Of a stretch of DNA of 64,000 nucleotides, positions 1 to 10,719 are shown in pieces. The notes under the pieces are model-generated. The model did not search any database. It was not told where the DNA came from and saw only the letters and a program-made list of their open reading frames with translations. The DNA is from Halothiobacillus sp. 15-55-196 (GTDB lineage Bacteria; Pseudomonadota; Gammaproteobacteria; Halothiobacillales; Halothiobacillaceae). The DNA lies in contig NCKC01000007.1 of NCBI GenBank assembly GCA_002282715.1, positions 1 through 64,000 of the forward strand, written 5' to 3'. The first letter of the stretch is position 1. Each line of letters opens with the position of its first letter. Both the position numbers and the translations under genes were made by a program.

Positions 1-918
1 CACCTCGCCATCGAAACAGCTTCCCCCTATATCGGTCGATTTGCACCGACGCCTTCGGGCGCATTGCATCTGGGTTCTCTGGTAGCCGCACTCGGCAGTT
101 ATCTCGATGCGCGTGCGCACAAAGGGGTGTGGAAAGTACGGATTGACGATCTGGACGAGCAACGGTGCCTGCCGGCAACAACCGAGCAAATCATCACCCA
201 ACTCTCGGCACATGGGCTGGTGCCCGATGGAGAAATTGTCCGGCAGCGAACCAGACATGATATCTACACGGAGGCGTTGAACCGATTGGCGGATATCGCA
301 CTCACCTACCGCTGCATCTGCACGCGCAAACAGCTCCGTGATGCCGTAAAAAACGGGCGGGCCAGTGAAGGTCTCGCCGGCCCCATTTATCCGGGCACGT
401 GCCGGGAACGCGCTGTTGCCAAACACGAAATGGCAGGCATTCGATTTATCGTGCCCATAGAGACCATCCAATTCACCGATCGCTTTCTGGGGCAGATAGA
501 ACAATCATTATCCACAACCATCGGTGACCCGATTTTGCGGCGGTCGGACGATGTTTTTGCCTATCACCTGGCCGAAGTCGTCGACAACCGAATGATGGGC
601 ATCACCCACGTGGTGCGCGGCGCCGATCTCTCACCGCTCACACCACTTCACATCGCCCTGCATCGAGCACTATACCCGGATACGCCTCCGCCAGTGTACG
701 GTCACTTGCCGCTTGTGCTGGGCAGCAATGGACTTAAACTCAGCAAGACCAATCTCGCGCCTGCATTGGATAGTCGCCGTGCGCGAGAGAACCTCATGGC
801 GGCCGCTGTACACCTTGGGCTGAAAACACCGACAGGACAAAACGGCATTGAGGTCATGCTCGCAGATTGGACCGAACAATGGGCGAAGCAGTACCTGAAA
901 ACAGCTAATTCCCGTTAA
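1..918 (+). CDS. gluQ: Glutamyl-Q tRNA(Asp) synthetase, 5' end cut by window
   Basis: This enzyme activates glutamate and attaches it to the queuosine base in the anticodon of tRNA-Asp. The reading frame is open from base 1, so only a few N-terminal residues lie outside. The class I signature PTPSGALHLGSL is encoded at about 49-84 and the KMSKS-like loop LKLSKTN near 733-753. A zinc-site pattern, CIC followed by YPGTC, lies in between as in this family. The protein has no anticodon-binding domain, which separates it from the longer glutamyl-tRNA synthetase. A TTG at 64 lies inside the HIGH-like motif and cannot be the real start. Confidence 0.93.
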   Translation, partial: HLAIETASPYIGRFAPTPSGALHLGSLVAALGSYLDARAHKGVWKVRIDDLDEQRCLPATTEQIITQLSAHGLVPDGEIVRQRTRHDIYTEALNRLADIALTYRCICTRKQLRDAVKNGRASEGLAGPIYPGTCRERAVAKHEMAGIRFIVPIETIQFTDRFLGQIEQSLSTTIGDPILRRSDDVFAYHLAEVVDNRMMGITHVVRGADLSPLTPLHIALHRALYPDTPPPVYGHLPLVLGSNGLKLSKTNLAPALDSRRARENLMAAAVHLGLKTPTGQNGIEVMLADWTEQWAKQYLKTANSR

Positions 919-934
919 ACATTCCGAAGCCAAA

Positions 935-1402
935 TTATGGGCTTTCTTCTAAAGGCCACTCAACAATATGTTCCGGCCAGTCACCCTCATCGAGTCCATC
1001 GACGTGCCGCGCTCGCCCAATAACCGAAAAGCCCGCCGATCGAGCGGAATCAGCCCGGCCGGTTTTCAACGGATGCCATTCGGGCAAATCACGCCCTTCG
1101 GCCAATCGGCGATAAGCACAGGTCGCCGGCAACCAATGAAATTCATCCAGATCCTCGGGTTTGAGCCAGACACAGGTGGGCACTCTTTCATGTCGATTCT
1201 GATAGTCACCGCAACGGCAGGTGTTCAAATCCAGCAAATCGCAAGCCAGATCGGTGTAATACACCGTGACTTCGCTATCGTCTTCATCGGAAATTTTTTG
1301 CAGGCAGCACTTCGCGCAACCATCGCAGAGCGACTCCCACTCTTCGGTTGTCATTTCAGACAAACGTTTACTCAGCCAGAACGGCTTCTCATGTTCAGTC
1401 AT
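935..1402 (-). CDS. YcgN-type cysteine-cluster protein (UPF0260)
   Basis: A 155-residue cytoplasmic protein rich in clustered cysteines: CDGCAKCC near residue 27, then LACDLL, TCRCGD and VPTCVWL. This is the pattern of the YcgN/UPF0260 (CxxCxxCC) family, which probably binds a metal or Fe-S centre; its function is not established. It begins 9 nt after the stop of a small lipoprotein gene on the same strand and probably shares its transcript. It converges with gluQ. Length and cysteine spacing match the family, so the family assignment is firm and the function is open. Confidence 0.85.
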   Translation of the reverse strand: MTEHEKPFWLSKRLSEMTTEEWESLCDGCAKCCLQKISDEDDSEVTVYYTDLACDLLDLNTCRCGDYQNRHERVPTCVWLKPEDLDEFHWLPATCAYRRLAEGRDLPEWHPLKTGRADSARSAGFSVIGRARHVDGLDEGDWPEHIVEWPLEESP

Positions 1403-1411
1403 TCGGGTGCC

Positions 1412-1642
1412 CTATTGCTGCTCTGCTTGCTTGAGGCGCTGATCATGCAACTTCTGGGCGGCATCAATCTGCCGCTTGGCCGAATCCAGATCCTGCTTGG
1501 CCGCCTTGGCCGCTTGCGCCTCGGCGGCGGCATTGGTGGCGGCATTGGTGGCGGTGCCGCCCGCGCCACATCCCGACACGAGGAGCGCAAAGAAGACAAG
1601 CACGCCTCCTGCCAGCACCAACCATGGTTTTTTCAGATACAT
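1412..1642 (-). CDS. Small Ala/Lys/Gln-rich lipoprotein
   Basis: A 76-residue protein starting MYLKKPW. A hydrophobic stretch ends in a lipobox, LLVSGC, with cysteine near residue 25. The mature part is short, alanine-rich and charged with heptad-like spacing (QDLDSAKRQIDAAQKLHDQR), suggesting a helical lipoprotein at the cell envelope. An ATG at 1660 and a further upstream start at 1693 extend the frame, but the signal sequence fits best from 1642. I do not recognise a specific family. Confidence 0.6.
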   Translation of the reverse strand: MYLKKPWLVLAGGVLVFFALLVSGCGAGGTATNAATNAAAEAQAAKAAKQDLDSAKRQIDAAQKLHDQRLKQAEQQ

Positions 1643-1800
1643 TGTCCCATCCATTATCATCGCCCTCCGGCCACCTAAATAAATCTGGATCATTGTGACT
1701 CTACTTCGTTATCGAGTTCAATGACCCACAGCCTGCAATTTAAACAACGGTGTAGGTTTGAGTTAGAATCCGCGCTCACGATTTTCCGGAGCAGAACCTC

Positions 1801-2514
1801 ATGGGCAGAGCCTACCAGAACCGCAAAGAATCCATGGCCAAAACGGCCGATGCCAAAGCCAAGGTCTATAGCAAGTATGGCCGCGAGATTTACGTCGTCG
1901 CCAAAACCGGTGGCACCGATCCCAACGGCAATCTGGCGCTGCGCAGCATGATCGAACGCGCGAAAAAGGATCAGGTACCCGCCCACGTCATCGAAAAGGC
2001 CATTGATAAAGCCAAGGGCGGTTTCGGCGAAGACTACGCTCCGGCACGTTATGAAGGGTTCGGCCCCGGTGGCGTCGTGGTTCTGGTCGATTGCCTCACC
2101 GACAACCCCAATCGCACGATCGGCGACGTGCGCAACTGTTTCACCAAAACCAAGACCAAACTCGGCACGCCGGGCACGGTCATGCACCAGTTCGATCACG
2201 CCGCCATTTTCTCGTTCAATGGCGAAGAAAATGCCGTGCTCGAAGCCCTGCTGATGGATGATGTCGATGTCACCGATATCGAAAGCGAAGATGGCAAGGT
2301 GACCGTGTTCGTGCCGAACACCGAATATAACAAAGCCCGTCAAGCTTTGATCAACACCTTTGGTGAAATTGACTTCGATGTGGACGAGATTCAGTTTGTG
2401 CCCAAAACTTCAACGCCAATCAGCGGTGACGATGTTGCTACCATGGATAAATTGCTGGATATGCTCAACGACGTGGAAGATGTGCAGAGCGTTTATCACG
2501 ACGCGGTGTATTGA
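1801..2514 (+). CDS. YebC/PmpR-family protein, YeeN type
   Basis: A 237-residue member of the YebC (UPF0082/TACO1) family. These proteins have been described as transcriptional regulators and, more recently, as translation factors that help ribosomes through difficult stretches. The N-terminus [14 protein letters not shown], the motif [20 protein letters not shown] and [10 protein letters not shown] are diagnostic. The N-terminus resembles E. coli YeeN rather than YebC, which usually starts with MAGHSKW. The gene stands alone on the plus strand, followed by a terminator shared with convergent acnB. Confidence 0.9.
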   Translation: MGRAYQNRKESMAKTADAKAKVYSKYGREIYVVAKTGGTDPNGNLALRSMIERAKKDQVPAHVIEKAIDKAKGGFGEDYAPARYEGFGPGGVVVLVDCLTDNPNRTIGDVRNCFTKTKTKLGTPGTVMHQFDHAAIFSFNGEENAVLEALLMDDVDVTDIESEDGKVTVFVPNTEYNKARQALINTFGEIDFDVDEIQFVPKTSTPISGDDVATMDKLLDMLNDVEDVQSVYHDAVY

Positions 2515-2574
2515 TTATTCTTCAAGGGCGACAAGAACGTTGGCTCGCCATCAATCCAGCACGAATCAGAAACC

Positions 2575-2606
2575 AAAAACCCGGAGCATCAAACCCCGGT
2601 TTTTTT
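2575..2606. terminator. Probable terminator between yeeN-type gene and acnB
   Basis: AAAACC-C-GG pairs with CC-C-GGTTTT across a 9-nt loop with one C/C mismatch, followed by seven Ts on the plus strand. The A-run on the other side could let it also stop minus-strand acnB transcripts. The imperfect stem limits confidence. Confidence 0.5.
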
Positions 2607-2629
2607 AATGATCCAGCACTGATGTGCCG

Positions 2630-5212
2630 TTACATCATGACCACCGGAATATCCTTGATCATTTGCAAACCTTTAATGGCCTCTTGCTGATATTCCGCAA
2701 TCTCGTTGAAATTGAGATAGCGATAAATATCGTCGGCCAAAGGTTTGAGGCCGGCGACCTGCGCCTGATATTCCTCGTTGGTCGGCAGGCGGCCCAGCAA
2801 GGCGGCCACCGCTGATAGCTCGGCCGAGGCGAGATAGACATTGGCATCTTTGCCCATGCGATTCGGGAAGTTGCGAGTGGAGGTGGAAACCACCGTAGCA
2901 CCATCGGCAACGCGGGCCTGGTTACCCATACACAAAGAACAACCCGGCATTTCGACGCGCGCACCGGCCTTCCCAAAGATGCTGTAATAACCTTCTTCGG
3001 TGAGCTGATGCTCATCCATGCGGGTGGGCGGTGCAATCCATAACCGCGTGGGCACGGTACCGCCATTGGCTTCCAGCACTTTCCCGGCTGCACGGTAGTG
3101 GCCGATATTGGTCATGCAGGAACCAATAAACACTTCATCGATGTGGGTACCCTGCACTTCGGACAATGGCTTGATATCGTCCGGATCGTTCGGGCAGGCC
3201 AGCAAGGGTTCGGTGATGGTTGCCAGATCGATTTCGATGATTTCGGCGTATTCGGCATCGGCATCGGGTTCGAGCAACTCAGGGCGTGCAAGCCACTGCT
3301 CCATCGCTTCGATACGACGCGCGAGCGTGCGCTTGTCTTCGTATCCGTTGGCGATCATCCACTGCAACAAGGTGATGTTGCTGGTCAAAAACTCAATGAT
3401 GGGCGCTTTGTCGAGCCGAACGGTGCAACCATTGGCCGAGCGTTCGGCCGAGGCATCGGCAAATTCGAACGCTTGTTCAACCTTGAGATTCGGCAAGCCT
3501 TCGATTTCCAGCACGCGGCCGTTGAAAACATTTTTCTTGCCTTTCTTTTCCACCGTCATCAAGCCGCGCTGAATCGCGACATAGGGTATCGCGTTCACCA
3601 GATCACGCAGGGTGATACCCGGCTGCATTTCACCCTTGAAACGCACCAGAACGGATTCGGGCATATCAAGCGGCATGACGCCCAGCGCAGCGGCAAAGGC
3701 CACCAACCCCGAACCGGCCGGGAAGGAAATACCGATGGGGAAACGGGTGTGGGAATCGCCCCCGGTGCCGACGGTATCCGGCAGAATCATGCGATTGAGC
3801 CAGCTATGAATCACGCCATCGCCTGGGCGCAGGGAAACGCCGCCGCGGGTGCTGATGAATTGCGGCAGTTCGTGCTGCAACGCGATGTCGACCGGCTTCG
3901 GATAGGCTGCGGTGTGGCAGAACGATTGCATGACGAGATCGGCGGAAAAGCCGAGGCAGGCCAATTCTTTGAGCTCATCGCGGGTCATGGCGCCGGTGGT
4001 GTCCTGACTGCCCACGGTCGCCATGCGCGGCTCGCAATACGTGCCGGGTCGCACACCTTCGACGCCACAGGCCCGACCGACCATTTTCTGCGCCAGGGTG
4101 AATCCCTTGCCGGTGTCTTTGGGTTGAATCGGGCGGCGGAACACGTCGAACGAAGGCAGGTTCAAGGCGGCACGCGCCCGATCGGTCAGCGCGCGACCAA
4201 TGATCAGCATGATCCGGCCACCGGCCCGAACTTCATCTGGCAAGGTTGTCGGCTTTATTTGGAAGGTTTCGATGACCTTGCCCTCTTTGAGCAACTCACC
4301 GGCGTAGGGGCGGATGGTCACGATATCCCCTGTTTCCAGTTGATCCACATTCACTTCGATGGGCAAGGCGCCCGAATCTTCAGCCGTATTGAAGAAAATC
4401 GGCGCGATCTTGCTGCCCAGAATCACGCCACCGGTTCGCTTGTTGGGTACGTACGGGATATCGCGGCCCATCGCCCACTGCACGGAGTTGATGGCCGATT
4501 TGCGTGAGGAACCTGTGCCGACCACATCCCCAACATAAGCGACCGGATGGCCTTTTTCCTTCAAGCTGACGATAGTACTCAGGCCATCAGCCATTTTGCT
4601 GTTGAGCATCGCAAGCGCATGCAAGGGAATATCCGGACGGCTCCAGGCATCTTGCGCGGGCGAGAGATCATCGGTGTTGGTTTCGCCCGGCACCTTGAAC
4701 ACCGTGACGGTGATTTCTTCGGCCAGAGCGGGTTTGTTCAGGAACCACTCGGCGGCCGCCCAGGATTCAATCACGGCTTTGGCGCGGGTATTCCCCGCCC
4801 GCATTTTGTCTTCCACATCACGGAAGGCATCGTAGATCAATACGGTGCCTTTGAGCGCCGCCGCCGCCGCGTCGCCCACCACATCATCGTCCAGCATCGC
4901 CACGAGTGGATCGATGTTGTAACCACCGATCATGGTGCCAAGCCATTTGACCGCCTGCACCCGATCAATCAAGGGTGAACTGGCCTTACCGTTCGCGACA
5001 TCGGCCAGAAAAGCTGCCTTCATATAGGCGGCCTGATCGACCCCCGGTGGCACGCATTCGGTCAACAGGTGCAACAGAAACGCCGGATCCTCCCCGGCCG
5101 GTGGATTTTTGATCAGCTCGATCAGATCGGCCGTCTGCTCGACCGTTAGCGCTTTGGGTGGAATCCCCTGCTGCTCTCGTTCTTGTTGATGGGTGCGATA
5201 GGCTTCAAGCAT
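2630..5212 (-). CDS. acnB: Bifunctional aconitate hydratase 2 / 2-methylisocitrate dehydratase
   Basis: Aconitase B interconverts citrate and isocitrate in the TCA and glyoxylate cycles through a [4Fe-4S] cluster. The 860-residue length is typical of AcnB. The N-terminal HEAT-like domain starts [22 protein letters not shown], and the fused swivel domain follows ([15 protein letters not shown]). Cluster ligands are visible in [12 protein letters not shown] and [12 protein letters not shown] near the C-terminus. The ATG at 5212 has GAGGAAA seven nt upstream. nudF ends 25 nt before, on the same strand, and may be co-transcribed. Confidence 0.97.
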   Translation of the reverse strand: MLEAYRTHQQEREQQGIPPKALTVEQTADLIELIKNPPAGEDPAFLLHLLTECVPPGVDQAAYMKAAFLADVANGKASSPLIDRVQAVKWLGTMIGGYNIDPLVAMLDDDVVGDAAAAALKGTVLIYDAFRDVEDKMRAGNTRAKAVIESWAAAEWFLNKPALAEEITVTVFKVPGETNTDDLSPAQDAWSRPDIPLHALAMLNSKMADGLSTIVSLKEKGHPVAYVGDVVGTGSSRKSAINSVQWAMGRDIPYVPNKRTGGVILGSKIAPIFFNTAEDSGALPIEVNVDQLETGDIVTIRPYAGELLKEGKVIETFQIKPTTLPDEVRAGGRIMLIIGRALTDRARAALNLPSFDVFRRPIQPKDTGKGFTLAQKMVGRACGVEGVRPGTYCEPRMATVGSQDTTGAMTRDELKELACLGFSADLVMQSFCHTAAYPKPVDIALQHELPQFISTRGGVSLRPGDGVIHSWLNRMILPDTVGTGGDSHTRFPIGISFPAGSGLVAFAAALGVMPLDMPESVLVRFKGEMQPGITLRDLVNAIPYVAIQRGLMTVEKKGKKNVFNGRVLEIEGLPNLKVEQAFEFADASAERSANGCTVRLDKAPIIEFLTSNITLLQWMIANGYEDKRTLARRIEAMEQWLARPELLEPDADAEYAEIIEIDLATITEPLLACPNDPDDIKPLSEVQGTHIDEVFIGSCMTNIGHYRAAGKVLEANGGTVPTRLWIAPPTRMDEHQLTEEGYYSIFGKAGARVEMPGCSLCMGNQARVADGATVVSTSTRNFPNRMGKDANVYLASAELSAVAALLGRLPTNEEYQAQVAGLKPLADDIYRYLNFNEIAEYQQEAIKGLQMIKDIPVVMM

Positions 5213-5237
5213 GACAGTTTCCTCAATAAGTACAAAT

Positions 5238-5828
5238 TCAGGGCGCGCAAAATTGCGTTATGTGCCGATCAAGCCATTGCAGGGCAATGATCGGGGCCGC
5301 GGAACAAATGATGCCGGAATCGATACGGGCCAAGGCTTCATCCAAAGACATGGTATGCAGCTTGATGTCCTCGTGCTCTTCCGGCAAACCAAAAAATGTT
5401 TCGGTCGGAACGGCATCGATCAGGGCAAGAAACAAATAGATGCTCTCTGTGGTGCCTCCGGGGCTGACCCAATAGCGCGTGATCGGTATCAGTTTCAGGG
5501 GCTCAAGACCGGATTCTTCTGACATTTCACGTCGGGCAACAGATTCTACCGATTCATTCGCCTCGATCATGCCCGCCACAATTTCAGTCAGCCAGGGTCC
5601 GCCCGGCGCATCGAACGCACCGGGTCGAAACTGTTCAATCATCACGACTTCACGTCGTTTGGGATCAAAGGGAAGAACAGCCACTGCGTGACCACGCTCG
5701 AATATCTCCCGACTGATTTGTGGCGACCAGCTACCGTCATAGCGCTCGAAGCGAAGACGGTAGCGGTTCAACGCGAAAAAACCACGGTACAAAGGTTCTA
5801 TATTCAGTAATTCGTACTGCATCTTCAT
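5238..5828 (-). CDS. nudF: ADP-ribose pyrophosphatase (Nudix hydrolase)
   Basis: A 196-residue Nudix enzyme that hydrolyses ADP-ribose to AMP and ribose 5-phosphate. The Nudix box (G-x5-E-x7-REuxEExGu) reads [23 protein letters not shown] near residue 85-107. The following text ([21 protein letters not shown]) matches the NudF/YffH group. Two in-frame ATGs at 5828 and 5822 are possible starts, with CAGG just upstream. It is divergent from the hypothetical gene at 5919. Confidence 0.9.
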   Translation of the reverse strand: MKMQYELLNIEPLYRGFFALNRYRLRFERYDGSWSPQISREIFERGHAVAVLPFDPKRREVVMIEQFRPGAFDAPGGPWLTEIVAGMIEANESVESVARREMSEESGLEPLKLIPITRYWVSPGGTTESIYLFLALIDAVPTETFFGLPEEHEDIKLHTMSLDEALARIDSGIICSAAPIIALQWLDRHITQFCAP

Positions 5829-5918
5829 CCTGATTGGTTAATGATGTGACCGGGCAGGTTATGCTAACCGAAGTTCATAGGGCTATTACGGCCAAACGGG
5901 AAAAGCAGAAGGTACCCC

Positions 5919-6218
5919 ATGTCCCCATCCTTGATTCAGATACTCGAACCCCTGATCGGTAGCACGCTGACGATTGGCCACCGCCGCGGAACGGTGATTG
6001 ATATCCTAGAAGACCCCCCTTCACTGGTCATGAGCAGCCCCGAAGCGCCTGAAGAAATTCGTCTCGATCATCTGGGAAGGCCTCAAGAAACCAGCGTACC
6101 CAGCTGGACCGTGAGCCTGTTCAGCGAATCCGGAAACGTCCTGCATCCGGATTTACAAAGACAACTCCATCCTGATCTCGCAATCCGGGCGCACGATTTT
6201 CTTAATAACAAAGATTAG
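5919..6218 (+). CDS. Hypothetical protein, 99 residues
   Basis: A small soluble protein without signal peptide or membrane segment. It starts MSPSLIQILEPLIGSTLTIGHRRG and has a compact beta-rich look (GSTLTIGHRRGTVIDILEDPPSLVM) that could be an SH3-like or Hfq-like small barrel; that is only an impression. AAGG precedes the ATG by about six nt. Its last codons overlap the end of the convergent HDOD gene by 4 nt. I do not recognise the family. Confidence 0.55.
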   Translation: MSPSLIQILEPLIGSTLTIGHRRGTVIDILEDPPSLVMSSPEAPEEIRLDHLGRPQETSVPSWTVSLFSESGNVLHPDLQRQLHPDLAIRAHDFLNNKD

Positions 6219-7030
6219 AAACCCGCGCTAAGTGCTCGAATTGCATCATCAATTTCCTGGTCAATCAAACTCACACTCAAATCGAGACCCAGTTTTTCAG
6301 CGGCAGGAATGGGCTTGCCATCCGGTGTTTCGGTCAACCCTTTGGCCTGCGCGATTGCCGCGATGACCACGTCGGCATGATTGGCCGAACCCTCGTGCGC
6401 ATAATTGAGATTATTCGCTTCTCGCACCACGTCTTCATAAATCGGCGGGAAATCCCAGGCTTGAACGATCTTGGCACCCAACCGTGGTTGCAGGCTCATG
6501 ACCAGTTCGTTCAACATGGCCGGGGCCTCCTGTAGCTTGGGAATATCTTCAGCCACCACAATCACCGGGATCCCCCCTACGCCGTGGAGCAACCCGGCCA
6601 ACAACGCCTGGTCGACGTCGAGCTTGGTGTACTCCCTGGCAATACGGTGGGACAAAGCCGCGATCTGGGCAGAGAAAGACCAATGTTCCTGCATCGCCTT
6701 CTTGATCACGGCATGATTCGCCTTGAAAAGCTGTTGGGTGGATAACGATACGATCAACTGACTGACTGTGCGCATACCAAGGCGCGTAATTACCTGGTGC
6801 AAGCCGTTAATCTTCTGTACGCCACGGTACATTGCGCTGTTGGCGACCTGAATCAGGCGTGCGGCAATGGCAGGATCCTGTGCGACCACATCCACCAGAT
6901 CCTGAATCGTGCTGTCCGGTTGCTCCGCCACACGCCGTGAGCGAATTGCGACATCAGGCAGTACGGGAAGCGCAATGCCCTTCTCCATGATTTTATTGAT
7001 GATGGCCTGTTCCAAAGCAGGATTAACCAT
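6215..7030 (-). CDS. HDOD-domain signalling protein
   Basis: A 271-residue protein consisting essentially of one HDOD domain, an HD-phosphohydrolase-related fold usually lacking full catalytic residues and found in signalling proteins. Typical text includes VVAQDPAIAARLIQVANSAMYRG (near residue 48), VITRLGMRTVSQLIVSLS and ALLAGLLHGVGGIPVIV. No output or receiver domain is attached, so a partner is likely. The ATG at 7030 has AGGAG six nt upstream. A more degenerate HDOD-like gene lies at 39488. Confidence 0.85.
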   Translation of the reverse strand: MVNPALEQAIINKIMEKGIALPVLPDVAIRSRRVAEQPDSTIQDLVDVVAQDPAIAARLIQVANSAMYRGVQKINGLHQVITRLGMRTVSQLIVSLSTQQLFKANHAVIKKAMQEHWSFSAQIAALSHRIAREYTKLDVDQALLAGLLHGVGGIPVIVVAEDIPKLQEAPAMLNELVMSLQPRLGAKIVQAWDFPPIYEDVVREANNLNYAHEGSANHADVVIAAIAQAKGLTETPDGKPIPAAEKLGLDLSVSLIDQEIDDAIRALSAGF

Positions 7031-7118
7031 TTGAAGCTCCTTGTTATAACTGGCGGCACATGCACGTCAGCAACCAGTCATTCACTGCTGGGGTCTTTTG
7101 GCCAAAACATAAAAACTA

Positions 7119-8783
7119 TCAGGCCAGTCGGGTGTATTTGATCCGTTTGGGTTGATCGGCATCCGAGCCCAACCGCTTGTGCCGATCCGCTTCGTAATCC
7201 TGGAAGTTCCCCTGGAAGAACACCACGGAGCCATCGTCCTCGAAGGCGAGGATATGTGTCGCAATTCGATCAAGGAACCAGCGGTCATGCGAAATGACCA
7301 GCGCGGAGCCCGGAAAATCGAGAATCGCCTGCTCCAACGCCCGCAGGGTTTCGATATCGAGGTCGTTTGTCGGTTCATCGAGCAGCAGCACGTTGCCACC
7401 GGACTTGAGCAACTTGGCCAGATGCACGCGATTGCGCTCACCACCGGACAAGTCCTTCATGAACTTCTGCTGATCCTGGCCCTTGAAGTTGAAGCGGCCA
7501 AGATAGGCACGCGAAGGCATCTCGTACTTGCCGACCGTGATGTTGTCGTAACCGCCGGAAATCTCTTCCCAGACAGTCTTGTTGTTTTCAAGATCGTCGC
7601 GACCCTGCGCCACGTAGGAAATCTGTACCGATTCGCCGATGGAGATTTCACCGGCGTCCGGTTTCTCCTCGCCAATCAGCATCTTGAATAGCGTGGATTT
7701 ACCCACGCCATTGGGGCCGATGATCCCGACGATCCCGCCCTTGGGCACTGAGAACGACAAACCTTGATACAACACACGATCACCGAACTGTTTGGTCAGA
7801 TTGGTAACGTCGATCACCTTGTCGCCCAGGCGAGGTCCCGGCGGAATGTAAATCTCGTTGGTTTCCGAACGCTTCTGGAATTCTTCGGATTGAAGCTCCT
7901 CGAATCGGGCCAGACGCGCCTTGGATTTGGCCTGACGCCCCTTGGGATTCTGCCGGACCCACTCCAGTTCCTGCTCCATCGCCTTGCGCTTGGCCGATTC
8001 GGTTTTCTCTTCCTGTGCCAGACGCTTTTCCTTGCTGTCGAGCCACTCGGAGTAATTCCCCTCGAACGGAATACCCTGACCACGGTCGAGTTCGAGAATC
8101 CAGCCGGCCACGTTATCCAGGAAGTATCGATCGTGGGTTACGGCCACTACGGTACCGTTGAACTCCTGCAGAAAACGCTCAAGCCAGGCAACGGATTCCG
8201 CATCCAGGTGGTTGGTTGGTTCATCGAGAATCAACATATCCGGGTTGGAAAGCAGTAAACGGCAAAGTGCCACACGACGGCGCTCACCGCCGGAGAGTTT
8301 GGTGACATCCGCATCCCAAGGCGGTAGACGCAGCGCATCGGCAGCGATTTCGAGTTTGCGATCGAGATCCCAGCCACCGGCAGCATCGATTTTGTCTTGC
8401 AATTCCGCTTGTTCGGCCAGCAAAGCATCAAAGTCGGCGTCCGGGTTGGCAAACTCATTGCTTATCTCATTGAAGCGCTCAAGCAACCGCGCCGTTTCAC
8501 CCGCGCCATCCATGACATTGCCACGCACGTCCTTGGCCGGGTCGAGATCAGGCTCCTGCTTGAGATAGCCAATTTGAATACCGGGTTGAGGACGTGCTTC
8601 ACCGATGATGTCCTTGTCGACTCCGGCCATGATGCGCAGCAGAGTAGACTTGCCCGCACCGTTATAACCCAATACGCCGATTTTGGCGCCAGGGAAGAAA
8701 TTGAGGTAAATGTCTTTGAGAATAAATTTTTTCGGAGGGACGAGTTTGCCGACCCCATTCATGGTGAAGATATATTGCGCCAT
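7119..8783 (-). CDS. ettA: Energy-dependent translational throttle protein EttA
   Basis: An ABC-F ATPase that binds the ribosomal E site and gates the first elongation steps according to the ATP/ADP ratio. From the ATG at 8783 ([19 protein letters not shown]) it is 555 residues, the usual EttA length. It has two ABC domains (Walker [10 protein letters not shown] and GPNGVGKST; signatures LSGGERRRV and LSGGERNRV) and no membrane segments. The linker with arm region ([18 protein letters not shown]) fits EttA. An upstream in-frame start at 8825 would add residues not typical of EttA. It is divergent from the VWA gene, 58 bp away. Confidence 0.95.
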   Translation of the reverse strand: MAQYIFTMNGVGKLVPPKKFILKDIYLNFFPGAKIGVLGYNGAGKSTLLRIMAGVDKDIIGEARPQPGIQIGYLKQEPDLDPAKDVRGNVMDGAGETARLLERFNEISNEFANPDADFDALLAEQAELQDKIDAAGGWDLDRKLEIAADALRLPPWDADVTKLSGGERRRVALCRLLLSNPDMLILDEPTNHLDAESVAWLERFLQEFNGTVVAVTHDRYFLDNVAGWILELDRGQGIPFEGNYSEWLDSKEKRLAQEEKTESAKRKAMEQELEWVRQNPKGRQAKSKARLARFEELQSEEFQKRSETNEIYIPPGPRLGDKVIDVTNLTKQFGDRVLYQGLSFSVPKGGIVGIIGPNGVGKSTLFKMLIGEEKPDAGEISIGESVQISYVAQGRDDLENNKTVWEEISGGYDNITVGKYEMPSRAYLGRFNFKGQDQQKFMKDLSGGERNRVHLAKLLKSGGNVLLLDEPTNDLDIETLRALEQAILDFPGSALVISHDRWFLDRIATHILAFEDDGSVVFFQGNFQDYEADRHKRLGSDADQPKRIKYTRLA

Positions 8784-8841
8784 ACGACCTTGGGTTTTGA
8801 GAGTAAAATGTGCGGGTATTATCAATCAGATCGAGGTAAGG

Positions 8842-10719
8842 ATGCCAGTACCACCGACAAGCCCGTTCATCAGAAAGCATGCATCCACCCTTTGGGGACT
8901 TCTTATTCTGCTGATTACCGGGCTGATTTGCGCTCCCGTTCTGGCAGCCACTCCGCCTGAACTGCATGTATTGATCGACGTTTCCGGCAGCATGAAACAA
9001 ACGGACCCGCAAAATTTAAGACGCCCCGCCTTGCGCTTACTGGGCGATTTGCTGCCACCTTCCGCACAAATTGGCATCTGGTTTTTTGGGAACGAGATCA
9101 GCCCCATGCTAAAAACTGCCCGTGCTGATCCAAAGGTAAAGGAACGCGTCCGACAAACCGCCAAAAAAATCCGTTCCAACGAACCCTTTACCGATATTCC
9201 CGCCGCACTGACCGCGGCTGCAGCCACCTGGAACGATGGCACGGACCGTAACATTCTGCTGCTGTCCGATGGCATGGTTGATATCTCACCGGACAAGTCC
9301 ATCAATGTTCGAGCACAGGCAGCGCTTTTGCAGAAACTTGTGCCACAACTTCGAGCCGAACATATTCGCGTGCACACGATCGCCCTGTCCAAGGATGCCG
9401 ACAGTAAGCTGCTTTCCCAGATTGCGGCCGACACAGGCGGCATTTTTGTCGAAGCCGATTCGGCCGACGCATTGCAACGCGCTTTTCTCAAGATATTCGA
9501 AGCGGCTGCGCCCCGAGATGGCCTGCCGCTGAAAGACAACAAGTTTCTGGTGGATAGCGCCGTCAAAGAACTGACAATCCTCGCGTTCAGAGACAACCCG
9601 GAAGAACAGACCAAACTCAAGCTACCCAACGGTCAAATCGTTGACGTCCAAGGCAGCAAATCCAAAACGGGTTGGCGTTGGGACGACAGTGGTGGCCGTG
9701 ACCTGGTCACCATCGAAAATCCGCCTACGGGGGCGTGGCAGATTATCGGCGCACTCGATCCGGACAACCGGGCGCTGATCATCACCGATCTCAAACTTCG
9801 TCTGACATCCTTGCCGACCCGCATCTATCCCGGAGAACGGATCGATGGCGCGTTGATGCTGACCAATCATGATCAACCGATTACCAAACCCGCCTTAACA
9901 CAAACCATCAAGGCGACGATTGACGAACAAAAAGGAAGCGAACTTATCACCTCATTCAAACTCAATGATCAAGGCGCAGACCCGGACATCATCGGTGGTG
10001 ATGGCAGATTCAACTATCAACTTCATCTGATTGATCCAGCAGGTATTTACAGCCTGGTCGCCACAGCGAGCAGCCCGACCTTCCAGCGTGATTGGCGCCA
10101 GAATTTTGCCATGGCGCCGCTGCCACCAGTGCAACTAAAAATCGTTTCATCCGAAGTCGAAGTCCCACCAGCCGCAAATGCGGATGGTACGGCGGGACAC
10201 CCCACCCAACCCGGCAAAAAGACCCTGCGCCAGATTCAAGTCACTCAGGATCCCACGGTGCTCGAACCCAAAACAGCCAAAATAATCGGGCAATGGCAGT
10301 GCGAACGGACCCATTCCGAAGGGCAGCATTCAAATAAACCCCAAACAAACAAAATTGTCGCGCCAATACCTATCGAATGGAATCTGACGCGCACCACCAT
10401 GATGTTCCCTACGCCTGATGAAACAACGGCTGACTGTGTCCTCAACGCCGTGCTTAAAGCAAAACTGACGACACACAGGGAGATCGACCTTGTGCTTGAA
10501 CCATTCAAACTTGCCGCCCTACCACCCACCGAGGCACAACCCAAACAGTCTGAACCTGTCGAACAGGCGCAAGAAGGTGCTTCGGGTAAGATCAACTGGA
10601 TGCTCATTATCGTTATCAATGTCATAACCCTGCTTCTGATCGGGCTGGGTATATGGCTTTGGCAACAAAAGGTGAAACACACACACCGCCAACTGCTCAA
10701 AGAGGCACAATCAGTATGA
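8842..10719 (+). CDS. Secreted/membrane-anchored von Willebrand A protein
   Basis: A 625-residue envelope protein. The ATG at 8842 (MPVPPTSPF) follows GAGGTAAGG. A signal peptide ends at about PVLAA (residue 36). A VWA domain follows directly, with a complete-looking MIDAS start DVSGS at 46-50, later TDIPAAL and LLLSDGM. The middle has beta-sandwich character (YPGERIDGALMLTN; GGDGRFNYQLHLIDPAGIY). One transmembrane helix (MLIIVINVITLLLIGLGIW) near residue 585 is followed by a short basic tail. The layout resembles gammaproteobacterial VWA proteins of unknown role, possibly the TIGR03503 group. The stop overlaps the next start (ATGA), so both products are probably made together. Confidence 0.85.
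   Translation: MPVPPTSPFIRKHASTLWGLLILLITGLICAPVLAATPPELHVLIDVSGSMKQTDPQNLRRPALRLLGDLLPPSAQIGIWFFGNEISPMLKTARADPKVKERVRQTAKKIRSNEPFTDIPAALTAAAATWNDGTDRNILLLSDGMVDISPDKSINVRAQAALLQKLVPQLRAEHIRVHTIALSKDADSKLLSQIAADTGGIFVEADSADALQRAFLKIFEAAAPRDGLPLKDNKFLVDSAVKELTILAFRDNPEEQTKLKLPNGQIVDVQGSKSKTGWRWDDSGGRDLVTIENPPTGAWQIIGALDPDNRALIITDLKLRLTSLPTRIYPGERIDGALMLTNHDQPITKPALTQTIKATIDEQKGSELITSFKLNDQGADPDIIGGDGRFNYQLHLIDPAGIYSLVATASSPTFQRDWRQNFAMAPLPPVQLKIVSSEVEVPPAANADGTAGHPTQPGKKTLRQIQVTQDPTVLEPKTAKIIGQWQCERTHSEGQHSNKPQTNKIVAPIPIEWNLTRTTMMFPTPDETTADCVLNAVLKAKLTTHREIDLVLEPFKLAALPPTEAQPKQSEPVEQAQEGASGKINWMLIIVINVITLLLIGLGIWLWQQKVKHTHRQLLKEAQSV

Noticed and set aside
508-516. TTATCCACA (DnaA-box match)
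   Set aside because: It is inside gluQ coding sequence with no origin or promoter context, so a chance match is likely.
968-1678. 236-codon plus-strand frame opposite the YcgN-type gene and lipoprotein
   Set aside because: Contains Gly/Leu repeats from the antisense of Ala-rich codons; the minus-strand genes have family features.
3098-4507. Long open frame (469 codons) opposite acnB
   Set aside because: It lies wholly antisense to a textbook aconitase and its translation has no recognisable domain; codon structure of acnB explains the openness.
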